From NCBI GenBank assembly GCA_946478645.1, contig CAMLCW010000191.1, positions 1 to 9,772 on the forward strand: a stretch of DNA of 9,772 nt, written 5' to 3'. This DNA is from an uncultured Variovorax sp. (GTDB lineage Bacteria; Pseudomonadota; Gammaproteobacteria; Burkholderiales; Burkholderiaceae). The notes under the pieces were generated by a model that did not search any database, was not told the origin of the DNA, and saw only the letters and a program-made list of their open reading frames with translations. A program made the position numbers and the translations under genes. Numbering within the stretch: the first letter of the stretch is position 1; each line of letters starts with the position of its first letter. Positions 1-6,720 of this stretch are shown here, piece after piece.

Positions 1-186
1 CTTCGATTATGCACTGCTTTTTCAAACCGCGTCAACTTCGAAGGAAGTTTTTTTCAACCTCTACCTTCTTGCCGCCGCCCCTGAAGGACAGTCGCTTGAA
101 GTGCCGTGAAGCAGTATCAGTCGAGCCCACGAGTATATGCCAAATTCAGGGCACTGCAAGACCGCCTTCAACAAAATCACCTCAGG
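1..186. other. non-coding upstream region
   Basis: This stretch is more A/T-rich than the rest of the window. Short open frames exist on both strands, but they show no codon bias, no recognisable motifs and no ribosome-binding site, so I see no gene here. It probably holds the 3' flank of a gene left of the window plus spacer before uup. The only signal is a weak terminator-like structure at 34-54. Confidence 0.55.
34..54 (+). terminator. weak intrinsic-terminator-like structure
   Basis: AACTTC (34-39) and GAAGTT (44-49) form a 6-bp stem around the loop GAAG. The stem runs into a seven-T tract (48-54). The form fits a rho-independent terminator for a plus-strand gene lying left of the window. 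The stem is short and has only two G-C pairs, so the call is tentative. Confidence 0.3.
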
Positions 187-229
187 CTTTCCGTCCGGGG
201 CAGCGCTGCGCGCTGCCCCGGACGGAAAG
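187..229. repeat. perfect 20-bp inverted repeat before uup
   Basis: Positions 187-206 are exactly complementary to 210-229, leaving a 3-nt loop (TGC, 207-209). The stem is mostly G/C with a CTTT/AAAG base. It ends 26 nt before the uup start codon and overlaps where a -35 element for the proposed promoter at 241-246 would lie. It has no T-tract on either side, so it is not a standard intrinsic terminator. It could be a factor-assisted or bidirectional terminator, an operator, or, if transcription starts further upstream, a leader hairpin. The structure is certain; its role is not known. Confidence 0.8.
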
Positions 230-240
230 AAGGCACCTCC

Positions 241-246
241 GATAAT
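241..246 (+). promoter_or_regulatory. -10-like hexamer GATAAT before uup
   Basis: GATAAT matches the sigma70 -10 consensus at 5 of 6 positions and ends 9 nt before the uup ATG. With a usual 6-7 nt distance to the start of transcription, the mRNA would begin about 2-4 nt before the ATG. No Shine-Dalgarno sequence lies before the start codon, which fits a nearly leaderless mRNA. No convincing -35 box is visible because that position falls inside the inverted repeat. Confidence 0.45.
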
Positions 247-255
247 CCGTGCCAC

Positions 256-2157
256 ATGGCACTCATCACACTCCTAGACGCCCAACTCGCGTTCGGCCAC
301 GTTCCGCTGCTAGATCATGCGGACTTCTCTCTCCTGGAATCGGAACGCATCGGCCTGATCGGCCGCAATGGCGCAGGCAAGTCGTCTCTGCTCAAGATAC
401 TGGGCGGGCTCGAGAAGACCGACGACGGCACGCTGCAGTTGCAGCAGAACCTGCGGATCGCCTATGTGGCCCAGGAGCCCCAGCTCGATCCGGAAGCCGA
501 CGTCTTCACCGCCGCGAGCCAGGGCCTGGCGTCCGTCATTGCCGTGCGCGATCTCTATCTTTCGGGGGCGGAGGGCCTGGACCTGGATGCGCTGCAGTCC
601 CAGATCGAGGCCTTCGATGCCTGGAACTGGGAACAGCGCGTTGAGGAGACACTGCACCGGCTCCACCTCGACCGCAACGCCCGCGTGGGCTCGCTTTCCG
701 GTGGCACGCGCAAGCGCGTGGCGCTGGCGCAGGCACTGGTCGCCGCGCCCGACGTGCTCCTTCTGGACGAGCCCACCAACCACCTCGACCTGGATTCGAT
801 CGAATGGCTGGAGCAGTTGCTGATCGACTTCAAGGGGAGCGTGGTCACCGTCACCCATGACCGAAGTTTCCTGAACCGTGTTGCGACCCGGATCGTGGAG
901 CTGGACCGGGGCAAGCTGAACTCCTATCCCGGCAACTTCGAACAGTACCTGCTGCAGAAAGAGGAGCAGCTCGCCCAGGAGGCGGTGATCAATGCGAAGG
1001 CCGACAAGCTGCTGGCCCAGGAGGAGATCTGGATCCGCAAGGGTGTGGAGGCCCGGCGCACCCGGAGCCAGAGCCGGATCAGCCGCCTCGAATCGCTGCG
1101 GGCCAGCCGCGCGGCACGCCGGGATGTGCAGGGCAGCGTGAACATGGACGTGGCGGCAGGCCAATCGAGTGGCAAGATCGTCGCCGAGCTCACCGAGGCC
1201 AGCAAATCCTTCGGCGACAGGACGATCATCCGGAAGTTCACCGGCACCATCCTGCGCGGCGACAAGGTCGGCCTGCTGGGCCCCAATGGCGCCGGCAAGA
1301 CCACGCTGCTCAAGCTCATCCTGGGCGAACTCGAGCCCGACAGCGGCAAGATCCGCCGCGGTACCAACCTGCAGGTGGCGTATTTCGACCAGATGCGCGA
1401 CAAGCTCGACCTCGATGCGACGCTCGAAGACTTCATCAGCCCCGGCAGCGAATGGATCGAGATCGGGAGCCAGCGCAAGCATGTGAAGAGCTACCTTTCG
1501 GACTTCCTGTTCTCGCCCGCGCGCGCCAACTCGCCGGTCCGATCGCTCAGTGGCGGCGAACGCAACCGGCTGCTGCTGGCGCGGCTCTTCGCGCGGCCCG
1601 CCAACGTGCTGGTGCTGGACGAGCCAACCAACGACCTCGACATCGACACGCTCGAACTGCTCGAAGGACTGCTGCAGGACTACGACGGCACCGTGTTCCT
1701 GGTCAGCCATGACCGCACCTTCCTCGACAACGTGGTGACCAGCACGATCGCCTTCGAAGGCGATGGCCACTGGCGCGAGTACGAAGGCAGCGTGCAGGAC
1801 TGGTTGATCCAGTCGAAGCGTGCGCGGGAGATCGCCGAGCAGCGCCAGCCTGTGAGCACCGCCGCCCCGGCACCCGCCGCGGCGCCGACGCCATCGCCCG
1901 GGCCTGCCGCCGCGCCAACCGCGGCGCGCAAGAAGCTCAGCTACAAGGAACAGCGCGAGCTCGACGCGCTGCCGGCGCAGATCGAAGCCCTCGAGGCGGA
2001 GCAGAAGCGCATCGCCGAAATGCTCGAACTCGATGGCGGGGCGATCTATGCCACCGATGCGTCGCGCGCCGCCGAACTGAGCCAGCGCCATGCCCAGATC
2101 GACGACGAACTGCTGGCGGCGCTGGAGCGCCAGGAAGAACTCACGGTCAGGCGATAA
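256..2157 (+). CDS. uup: ABC-F family ATPase Uup
   Basis: This is a 633-residue soluble protein with two ABC ATPase domains and no membrane segments, as in the ABC-F family that acts on ribosomes. Domain 1 has Walker A GRNGAGKS (36-43), signature LSGG (147-150) and Walker B with the D171-E172 pair. Domain 2 has Walker A GPNGAGKT (342-349), signature LSGGE (431-435) and Walker B D455-E456. Between them is the charged ABC-F linker (around 240-285, containing QEEIWIRKGVEARRTR). After an Ala/Pro-rich spacer (about 532-556) a C-terminal coiled coil follows (about 560-633, starting near LSYKEQREL). Length, linker and C-terminal arm agree with Escherichia coli Uup (635 residues), a factor linked to ribosome function and transposon precise excision. 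The start at 256 was chosen because family similarity begins there; the frame stays open upstream to 106 but that part looks non-coding. No Shine-Dalgarno sequence is seen. Confidence 0.92.
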   Translation: MALITLLDAQLAFGHVPLLDHADFSLLESERIGLIGRNGAGKSSLLKILGGLEKTDDGTLQLQQNLRIAYVAQEPQLDPEADVFTAASQGLASVIAVRDLYLSGAEGLDLDALQSQIEAFDAWNWEQRVEETLHRLHLDRNARVGSLSGGTRKRVALAQALVAAPDVLLLDEPTNHLDLDSIEWLEQLLIDFKGSVVTVTHDRSFLNRVATRIVELDRGKLNSYPGNFEQYLLQKEEQLAQEAVINAKADKLLAQEEIWIRKGVEARRTRSQSRISRLESLRASRAARRDVQGSVNMDVAAGQSSGKIVAELTEASKSFGDRTIIRKFTGTILRGDKVGLLGPNGAGKTTLLKLILGELEPDSGKIRRGTNLQVAYFDQMRDKLDLDATLEDFISPGSEWIEIGSQRKHVKSYLSDFLFSPARANSPVRSLSGGERNRLLLARLFARPANVLVLDEPTNDLDIDTLELLEGLLQDYDGTVFLVSHDRTFLDNVVTSTIAFEGDGHWREYEGSVQDWLIQSKRAREIAEQRQPVSTAAPAPAAAPTPSPGPAAAPTAARKKLSYKEQRELDALPAQIEALEAEQKRIAEMLELDGGAIYATDASRAAELSQRHAQIDDELLAALERQEELTVRR

Positions 2158-2190
2158 CGCCCTGCCCGCCGCTCCCGCTGTCCGACGCGG

Positions 2191-2216
2191 GCGTACTGCA
2201 GAGTACGCTATATATG
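2191..2216 (+). promoter_or_regulatory. palindrome plus TATATAT, candidate promoter/operator
   Basis: GCGTACT (2191-2197) and AGTACGC (2202-2208) are exact reverse complements around GCAG. They run directly into TATATAT (2209-2215), a -10-like A/T stretch about 27 nt before the start of the phospholipase D gene. The run stands out in DNA this rich in G/C. No clear -35 box is visible. The palindrome sits where a regulator could bind. It could instead be a stem following uup, but no T-tract follows. Confidence 0.35.
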
Positions 2217-2241
2217 CAGCGTCCAAGCTTCGGGAAGCAGC

Positions 2242-3990
2242 ATGCCCTCCATCTACGCGTTCGTCGGCCGTTCCATTGCCCTGCTGATGCTGGTGCTGCA
2301 AGGCGCCTGCGCGGAGCTGCCGAAGCACGTCGAACGCCCGGTTTCGACGGCGATCGCGTCACCGGGCGGCACGGCGCTCGAGGCGCTGGTGCAGCAGCGA
2401 CGCAAGGCCGACCGCGCACGCTTCGAATCGGGCTTCCTGTTGCTGGGCGGCCCGCCCGCCGCCTATGGCAGCCGGCTCGCATTGATCCAAGGCGCCCAGA
2501 AGACGCTGGACCTGCAGTACTACGCGATCCATGCCGACGCGAGCACCGCGCGCCTGCTGCGCGGCATCCGCTCGGCGGCCGAACGGGGCGTGCGCGTGCG
2601 CATCCTGCTCGACGATTTCCACAGCACCGGCAAGGACGCGCTGGTCCTGGGCCTGGCGTTCGTGCCCAACATAGAGATGCGGCTCTTCAATCCGCTGCCG
2701 GGCAAGCGGGACTCTTCGCTCGCTCGCATGGTCAACTCGATCGGTGATGTCTCGCGCATTCAGCAGCGGATGCACAACAAGCTCTTCCTGGCGGACAACG
2801 TGCTCGGCGTCACCGGTGGCCGCAACCTCGGCGATGCCTATTTCGGCAACGCCCTCAACAGCAACTTCATCGATCTCGACATCCTGGCGGCCGGCCCGAT
2901 CGTGCGCGACCTTTCGCGCAGCTTCGACAGCTACTGGAACAACGAGCGCGCCTACCCCGTGCAATCGCTGATCAAGCGCGAGGAACTGCAGGCGATCCGC
3001 GCGCGCGCCGAGAAGGCCGAGCGCGAGCTGGCCAAGGAATCGGCCCCCGCGGAGAACACCGCGCCGGCACCGTCTGCGACGCCCGATGGCGAACAGAAGC
3101 AGAAACCCGGCGCCGCGCCCACGCCCGCGCAGCTGGCCCGCGCCTGGGACGAGAAGCCGCTCGACCTCGCCACCGCGCGCTTCGTCTGGGCGCCCGCAGT
3201 GATGCTCGCCGACGAGCCGGGAAAGATCCCCGCCGAACGCGGCGCCGAGAAGGCGCCCGGCCTCGTGGTAAGCCAGCCCGGCGATGCGGCCGGATCGTCG
3301 CGGCGCGCCGCAGCGCTGGAGGCCTCGTCCGACGTCGCGGCCGGCAGCGAGACGGTGGTCGAAGGCCTGCTCCAGTTGATCGGCCAGGCGCGCAGCGACC
3401 TGCTCATCATCTCGCCCTACTTCGTGCCCGGGCCGGACATGAAGCAGGCGTTTGCGGCCGCCAAGCAGCGCGGGGTGCGCATCCGCGTGCTGACCAACTC
3501 GCTGGCGTCGAACGACGCGCCGGTGGCGCATGTGGGCTACGCACGGCACCGCAAAGAGCTGCTCAAGATCGGCGTCGAGCTCTACGAACTGCGCAGCGAG
3601 CAGGCCACCGTCGGCAACGCATTCGGCTCGTCGGGCAGCACCGGGCCCGGGGCATCGCGCTCGATGCTGCATTCGAAGGTGCTGGTGATGGACGGCGAAC
3701 TGCTCGTGGTGGGCTCGATGAACCTCGACCTGCGCTCGCAACTGCAGAACACCGAGATCGCGCTCCTGGTCCGCAGCGGCGAACTCTCGCGCGCCGCCTC
3801 GGCCCAGATCGAGCGCGGAATGCGCGAAGGCTCGTGGCACGTCGAACTCGACAAGGACAAAGGCTCGCTGGTCTGGCGCGCGCCCGAAGGCAGCACGCTC
3901 GAGGACACCTCGACCGAGCCCGACGCGAGCCTCACGCTGCGGCTGCTGCTGAAGCTGTTCGGCCCCCTGGCGCCCGACCAGCTGCTGTAG
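2242..3990 (+). CDS. ClsC-like phospholipase D / cardiolipin synthase family protein
   Basis: This 582-residue exported protein carries two HKD catalytic motifs: H178-N-K180-x4-D185 (HNKLFLAD) and H477-S-K479-x4-D484 (HSKVLVMD). The first is followed by GGRNLGDAYFG and the second by GSMNLDLRS, the pattern of the ClsC/YmdC branch of bacterial cardiolipin synthases. These transfer phosphatidyl groups between phospholipids at the membrane. The N-terminus has a hydrophobic segment ending in LQGAC (C23). This may be a weak lipobox (Gln at -3 is atypical) or a plain signal peptide or anchor. Between the two catalytic halves lies an unusual insert (about 250-370) that starts as a charged helix and becomes Ala/Pro/Glu-rich around 266-298. 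The start has a modest GGGAAG (2232-2237) 4 nt upstream. The gene lies 84 bp after uup, probably with its own promoter, and ends 9 bp from the convergent copper gene. Lipid substrates cannot be read from sequence. Confidence 0.87.
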   Translation: MPSIYAFVGRSIALLMLVLQGACAELPKHVERPVSTAIASPGGTALEALVQQRRKADRARFESGFLLLGGPPAAYGSRLALIQGAQKTLDLQYYAIHADASTARLLRGIRSAAERGVRVRILLDDFHSTGKDALVLGLAFVPNIEMRLFNPLPGKRDSSLARMVNSIGDVSRIQQRMHNKLFLADNVLGVTGGRNLGDAYFGNALNSNFIDLDILAAGPIVRDLSRSFDSYWNNERAYPVQSLIKREELQAIRARAEKAERELAKESAPAENTAPAPSATPDGEQKQKPGAAPTPAQLARAWDEKPLDLATARFVWAPAVMLADEPGKIPAERGAEKAPGLVVSQPGDAAGSSRRAAALEASSDVAAGSETVVEGLLQLIGQARSDLLIISPYFVPGPDMKQAFAAAKQRGVRIRVLTNSLASNDAPVAHVGYARHRKELLKIGVELYELRSEQATVGNAFGSSGSTGPGASRSMLHSKVLVMDGELLVVGSMNLDLRSQLQNTEIALLVRSGELSRAASAQIERGMREGSWHVELDKDKGSLVWRAPEGSTLEDTSTEPDASLTLRLLLKLFGPLAPDQLL

Positions 3991-3999
3991 GCGCGCCGC

Positions 4000-4902
4000 T
4001 CAGTGCTTGTGCTGGTGGGCCGGTGCGGCGACGCCCGCCGGCGCGCCCACCGGCAGCTTCAGCTCGAGCGACGACTTCTGGCCCTTCGCATCCTCGAATT
4101 TCAGCGTGACCGGCACGGTCGCTCCCTTCGCGAGCGCCTGCTTCAGGTCCATCATCATCACGTGGTAGCCCCCGGGCTTGAGCTCCACGGTCTGCCCCGG
4201 GGGCAGCTCGAGGCCGCGCGGCAGCTCGCGCATCCGCATGGTGTCGCCCTCCATCTTCATTTCGTGGATCTCGGCAACGCCCGCGGCCGGCGTGGAGATG
4301 CCGACCAGCCTGCCGCCGGCCGGCGCGGTCAGCTTCATGAAGGCGCCGGTACCGCTCTGTCCCGGCACCGAGGGCCGCACCCAGGCATCGCGCACGTCGA
4401 CCGTGGCGACGCCCTGCGCCACCACGTCGAGCCTGGCCGCGGGGCTCTTGAGGCCAGCGGTCGATGTGCCCGACGCCGGCACCTCGGCCCAATCGGTGCT
4501 GCCCACGTCGCAGGTCTGCTTCACCTTGAACCACAGCGTCGCCGGCGTGCCTGGCACCTTGCCGCGCAGCACGAACTCGGCGCGTTCGCTGGCGGGCAGC
4601 GCCGCCTGCGGATTTTCTGCGGTCCAGCGCACCTCGCCGTCGCCGGTGTCCTTCTGCACGTCGAGCTTCCAGCCCTTGCGCGCCTGCGCATCGCTCAGGA
4701 TGAAGCCCTTCGGCAGGCGGACCGCCAGCCCCGTGGTGGCCTTGGCGCCCTCGCAGGCGTGGCCGACGCGGAAGGCCGCGCTGTAGTCGCTGCCGACCGT
4801 CGCGCTGCCGCCGGACAGCGTGACATGGGCCGAGGCGGCGGCCGCGACGGCGAGCAACGCGGCGGCCGCAGCCGCCTTGAGTGGAAGGTGCAATGGGTTC
4901 AT
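4000..4902 (-). CDS. YcnI (DUF1775) + PCu(A)C copper chaperone fusion
   Basis: This 300-residue periplasmic protein joins two copper-binding domains. A signal peptide (1-25, Ala-rich, ending ASA) leaves His26 as the first mature residue (HVTL). That is the position used for copper by YcnI/DUF1775 proteins, which bind through the N-terminal histidine. The YcnI domain spans about 26-160 with HACEG (48-52), RLPKGF and a second cysteine in KQTCD. The second half, about 170-285, is a PCu(A)C domain: H213, M215, M217, M222, M224 and then H247-x-M249 after PGGY. This is close to the H-x10-M-x21-H-x-M Cu(I) motif, with one residue more in the second gap. The C-terminus ends in a short His-rich tail (HQHKH). 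PCu(A)C proteins deliver copper to cytochrome oxidase or to uptake systems. AGGAG (4912-4908) lies 5 nt before the ATG at 4902 and fixes the start. It is 111 bp downstream of the DUF2946 gene. Confidence 0.9.
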   Translation of the reverse strand: MNPLHLPLKAAAAAALLAVAAAASAHVTLSGGSATVGSDYSAAFRVGHACEGAKATTGLAVRLPKGFILSDAQARKGWKLDVQKDTGDGEVRWTAENPQAALPASERAEFVLRGKVPGTPATLWFKVKQTCDVGSTDWAEVPASGTSTAGLKSPAARLDVVAQGVATVDVRDAWVRPSVPGQSGTGAFMKLTAPAGGRLVGISTPAAGVAEIHEMKMEGDTMRMRELPRGLELPPGQTVELKPGGYHVMMMDLKQALAKGATVPVTLKFEDAKGQKSSLELKLPVGAPAGVAAPAHQHKH

Positions 4903-5013
4903 CGGAACTCCTGGGGAAGAAGGCAAGAAAGGATCGCCGCCGGCGCTCGCATTCGGACGCGCAGGGCAGCAGGCGGTCAGGTGCCCGCGCCGCACGGGCG
5001 CCGGGCGAGGGCG

Positions 5014-5379
5014 TCAGACGGCCGGGGGGCCGCGCGCCGGAAGCGGCGCCGCGCTGGCGGCGGCCGTGTGCGAAGGCGCGAGGCGGCGTGCACGGTCCGG
5101 CGGCAAGGGAGAAACCAAGGCCTGTGCCACTGCCGACGGCGGCGGCGCCCCCGTCAGCACGCACAGCGGGCAGTCCAGGTGCGAGGCGCCCAGTTCCTGC
5201 ACGCCGTCGTCGGTCTGGACCACGGCCTTGACCGCGCCGCCGCTGGCACACACCAGTTCGACGGCTTGCGGATGAACGATCGGCGAGGCCGCCGCCGCGC
5301 CGAGCGAAAGCACGAACCACAGCAGCACCCAGCGGCCGGAAAGGCCGAGGAAGCGATGGCGGTTTCGCAGCAGTTGCAT
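5014..5379 (-). CDS. DUF2946 family small exported Cys/His protein
   Basis: This is a 121-residue protein with an N-terminal hydrophobic signal or anchor (about 16-32, RWVLLWFVLSLGAAAAS). It is followed by H36-P37, C44 (ELVCASGG) and H67-x2-C70-P-L-C73. This His/Cys arrangement is typical of DUF2946, a family often found in proteobacterial copper loci beside PCu(A)C proteins and TonB receptors. The role is unproven; a metal-binding or redox function in the periplasm is an inference from the HxxCPxC site and the neighbours. The C-terminal 45 residues are Ala/Pro-rich. The start lies only 11 nt after the GumN stop codon. There is no Shine-Dalgarno sequence, but a GATAAT hexamer overlaps that stop, so the gene may be translationally coupled or have its own nearly leaderless transcript. 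Confidence 0.82.
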   Translation of the reverse strand: MQLLRNRHRFLGLSGRWVLLWFVLSLGAAAASPIVHPQAVELVCASGGAVKAVVQTDDGVQELGASHLDCPLCVLTGAPPPSAVAQALVSPLPPDRARRLAPSHTAAASAAPLPARGPPAV

Positions 5380-5389
5380 GGCGTTGGCG

Positions 5390-5395
5390 ATTATC
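5390..5395 (-). promoter_or_regulatory. -10-like GATAAT overlapping GumN stop codon
   Basis: On the minus strand GATAAT (5395 to 5390) ends 10 nt before the DUF2946 ATG at 5379 and contains the TAA stop of the upstream GumN gene (5393-5391). Predicted transcription start is near 5383, giving a leader of roughly 4 nt. No -35 box was recognised. Confidence 0.35.
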
Positions 5396-6638
5396 GGCGT
5401 TGTTTGCTCTTGGCCGCCGGTGCCCGTGCCGCGGGCTTGGTGCTGGCGGCCTTGCGGCTGCCCGTCTTCGCGGCGGCCTTGGTGCCCGACGACCTGGTCG
5501 TGGCCGCCTTGCCGCCCCGCGCGGTGCGCGACGACGGCGCCGCGCGGGTGCCTCGTGCGCCGCGTGCACTGCGTGCGGACGGCGCCGCCCGCACGGCGGC
5601 CTCGCGGGCCGGCGCAGCCGGCAAGGCCGCTGCGGGCTGCGCCGCCAGAGGCACGGGCGTGACCTTGAACCCGCGCGATGCCAGGATCGCCGGCAGGCTC
5701 TGCGGCCCGACCATGTGCAGCGCACCGACCGCCGCGAACACGCGCTTGCCCCCCACGTGCATGCGCTCGATTCCGTCCGCGAGGCCGGGGTTGCGGTCGT
5801 CCAGCAGGCGCTTCATGAGCCGCTGCTCGGCGGGCGTGTTGAGGCAGTTGCACCACTCCGGATAGCGGCCGAGTTTGTCGGCATCGCCGCGCGCCCAGAT
5901 GTCGGCGAGTTCGTTTAGCTGCGCACGCAACTGGCCCGATTCGAGTTCGCCGAGCGTCGCGTCGATCTGCTCGGCCTCCTCCGCTTCGGAGCCGCCGGTC
6001 AGCATGTTCAGCTGCGCCGCGGCGGTCTCGAGCGCAAAAACCGGCGTGCCGTTGTTCCGTGCCGCCACCGCCATCGACTCGTCCACACCGAACTCCGGAT
6101 AGAGCCCGTCGGCGCGGGCCACCAGTCCGGCCAGCGCCATCACCTGCAGGATCGGCTGCAGCCCGGCCGTCTTTCCCGGCTCCATGCAGGCGGCCTCGTT
6201 CTGGCGCGCCAGCCGGCGGGCACGCTCGCCGCTGAGGATGCGCGCCACCATGGCCGGTTCCGCCGGCTGCGTCAACGGGCGCATCGCCGCCTGGTCGCGC
6301 ACGTCCAGTTCGAGCGCCAGCGCATCGCTCTCTTCGAGCGCCTTCTGCACCGTCGGTCCGGGCCGCACCCACTCGGCGCGGCCGACGTGCAGGGTGCCGT
6401 AGAGCCAGGAGGTGCGGCCGTCGCGATCGGCGCGCCACAACAGCCCGCGGTCGACGGCATTCCACTGGCCGACGGCGCCGCCCTTGCCGAGGCTCGCGAT
6501 GGCCGAAGGCGGGCAGGCGGCATGCACCGCGACTGGAAGTACGGAACAGGCGCCCGCCAGCAGCAGGCGCGGCAAGCCGAAGAAAAACGAAGGGCGCAGG
6601 CGCCGCTTCACGTCGACGTCGCGCATCCGCGCAACCAT
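5391..6638 (-). CDS. TraB/GumN family exported protein with basic tail
   Basis: From the ATG at 6638 this is a 415-residue exported protein. A basic N-terminus (MVARMRDVDVKRRLRP) and hydrophobic core end at VHA/AC near residue 40; LLLAGAC could alternatively be a poor lipobox. The TraB/GumN fold carries two GxxH motifs: GTLH (His84, in WLYGTLHVG) and GALH (His308, in VGALHMVG). Acidic residues follow the first (ALELDVRD). TraB/PrgY/Tiki relatives are thought to be metal-dependent hydrolases or proteases; the substrate here is unknown. After the fold ends (about 327), an 85-residue tail of Ala, Arg, Lys, Ser and Thr follows, with about 20 basic residues and one acidic residue, resembling histone H1-like tails. 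The start was chosen because a -10-like GATACT sits 7 nt before this ATG and it gives a normal signal peptide. The frame is also open to 6731, with ATGs at 6689 and 6668, and another ATG at 6626. Confidence 0.82.
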   Translation of the reverse strand: MVARMRDVDVKRRLRPSFFFGLPRLLLAGACSVLPVAVHAACPPSAIASLGKGGAVGQWNAVDRGLLWRADRDGRTSWLYGTLHVGRAEWVRPGPTVQKALEESDALALELDVRDQAAMRPLTQPAEPAMVARILSGERARRLARQNEAACMEPGKTAGLQPILQVMALAGLVARADGLYPEFGVDESMAVAARNNGTPVFALETAAAQLNMLTGGSEAEEAEQIDATLGELESGQLRAQLNELADIWARGDADKLGRYPEWCNCLNTPAEQRLMKRLLDDRNPGLADGIERMHVGGKRVFAAVGALHMVGPQSLPAILASRGFKVTPVPLAAQPAAALPAAPAREAAVRAAPSARSARGARGTRAAPSSRTARGGKAATTRSSGTKAAAKTGSRKAASTKPAARAPAAKSKQRR

Positions 6639-6645
6639 GATCCGG

Positions 6646-6676
6646 AGTATCCGCAAGGCTTGCTCCATGATGTAAA
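6646..6676 (-). promoter_or_regulatory. candidate promoter of the GumN gene
   Basis: On the minus strand TTTACA (6676-6671) matches the -35 consensus at 5 of 6 positions. It is followed after 19 bp by GATACT (6651-6646), which matches the -10 consensus at 4 of 6. The hexamer ends 7 nt before the ATG at 6638, so transcription would begin at or next to the start codon. The 19-bp spacer is longer than usual. The element would give a leaderless mRNA. Confidence 0.4.
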
Positions 6677-6707
6677 TAAAGTCCGGCATTCTCACAGCAC
6701 CGCTCCC

Positions 6708-6713
6708 CATAAT
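6708..6713 (+). promoter_or_regulatory. -10-like CATAAT before the VOC gene
   Basis: CATAAT matches the sigma70 -10 consensus at 5 of 6 positions and ends 7 nt before the ATG at 6721. Transcription would therefore start at or within one base of the start codon. There is no Shine-Dalgarno sequence before the ATG. No -35 box at 16-19 bp spacing is convincing. Confidence 0.45.
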
Positions 6714-6720
6714 CCGGAAC

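Noticed and set aside
187..229. Inverted repeat as a classical intrinsic terminator
   Set aside because: No T-tract follows on either strand. The A/T ends of the stem are in the wrong order (TTT on the left, AAA on the right).
9..245. Small open frame of 78 codons before uup
   Set aside because: No ribosome-binding site, no motif and no codon bias; it overlaps the hairpin and the promoter-like site.
106..255. Upstream extension of uup to an ATG at 106
   Set aside because: The extra 50 residues run through the inverted repeat and show no similarity to ABC-F proteins, which begin at the ATG at 256.
310..2328. Long open frame on the minus strand opposite uup
   Set aside because: It mirrors the strong third-position G/C bias of uup. 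The translation is low in recognisable motifs, and the plus strand carries full ABC-F motifs.
2359..3840. 493-codon open frame opposite the PLD gene
   Set aside because: Shadow frame; both HKD motifs and the family pattern are on the plus strand.
4003..5865. 620-codon plus-strand open frame across the copper genes and GumN
   Set aside because: It spans two gene boundaries of well-supported minus-strand genes and has a composition typical of an antisense shadow.
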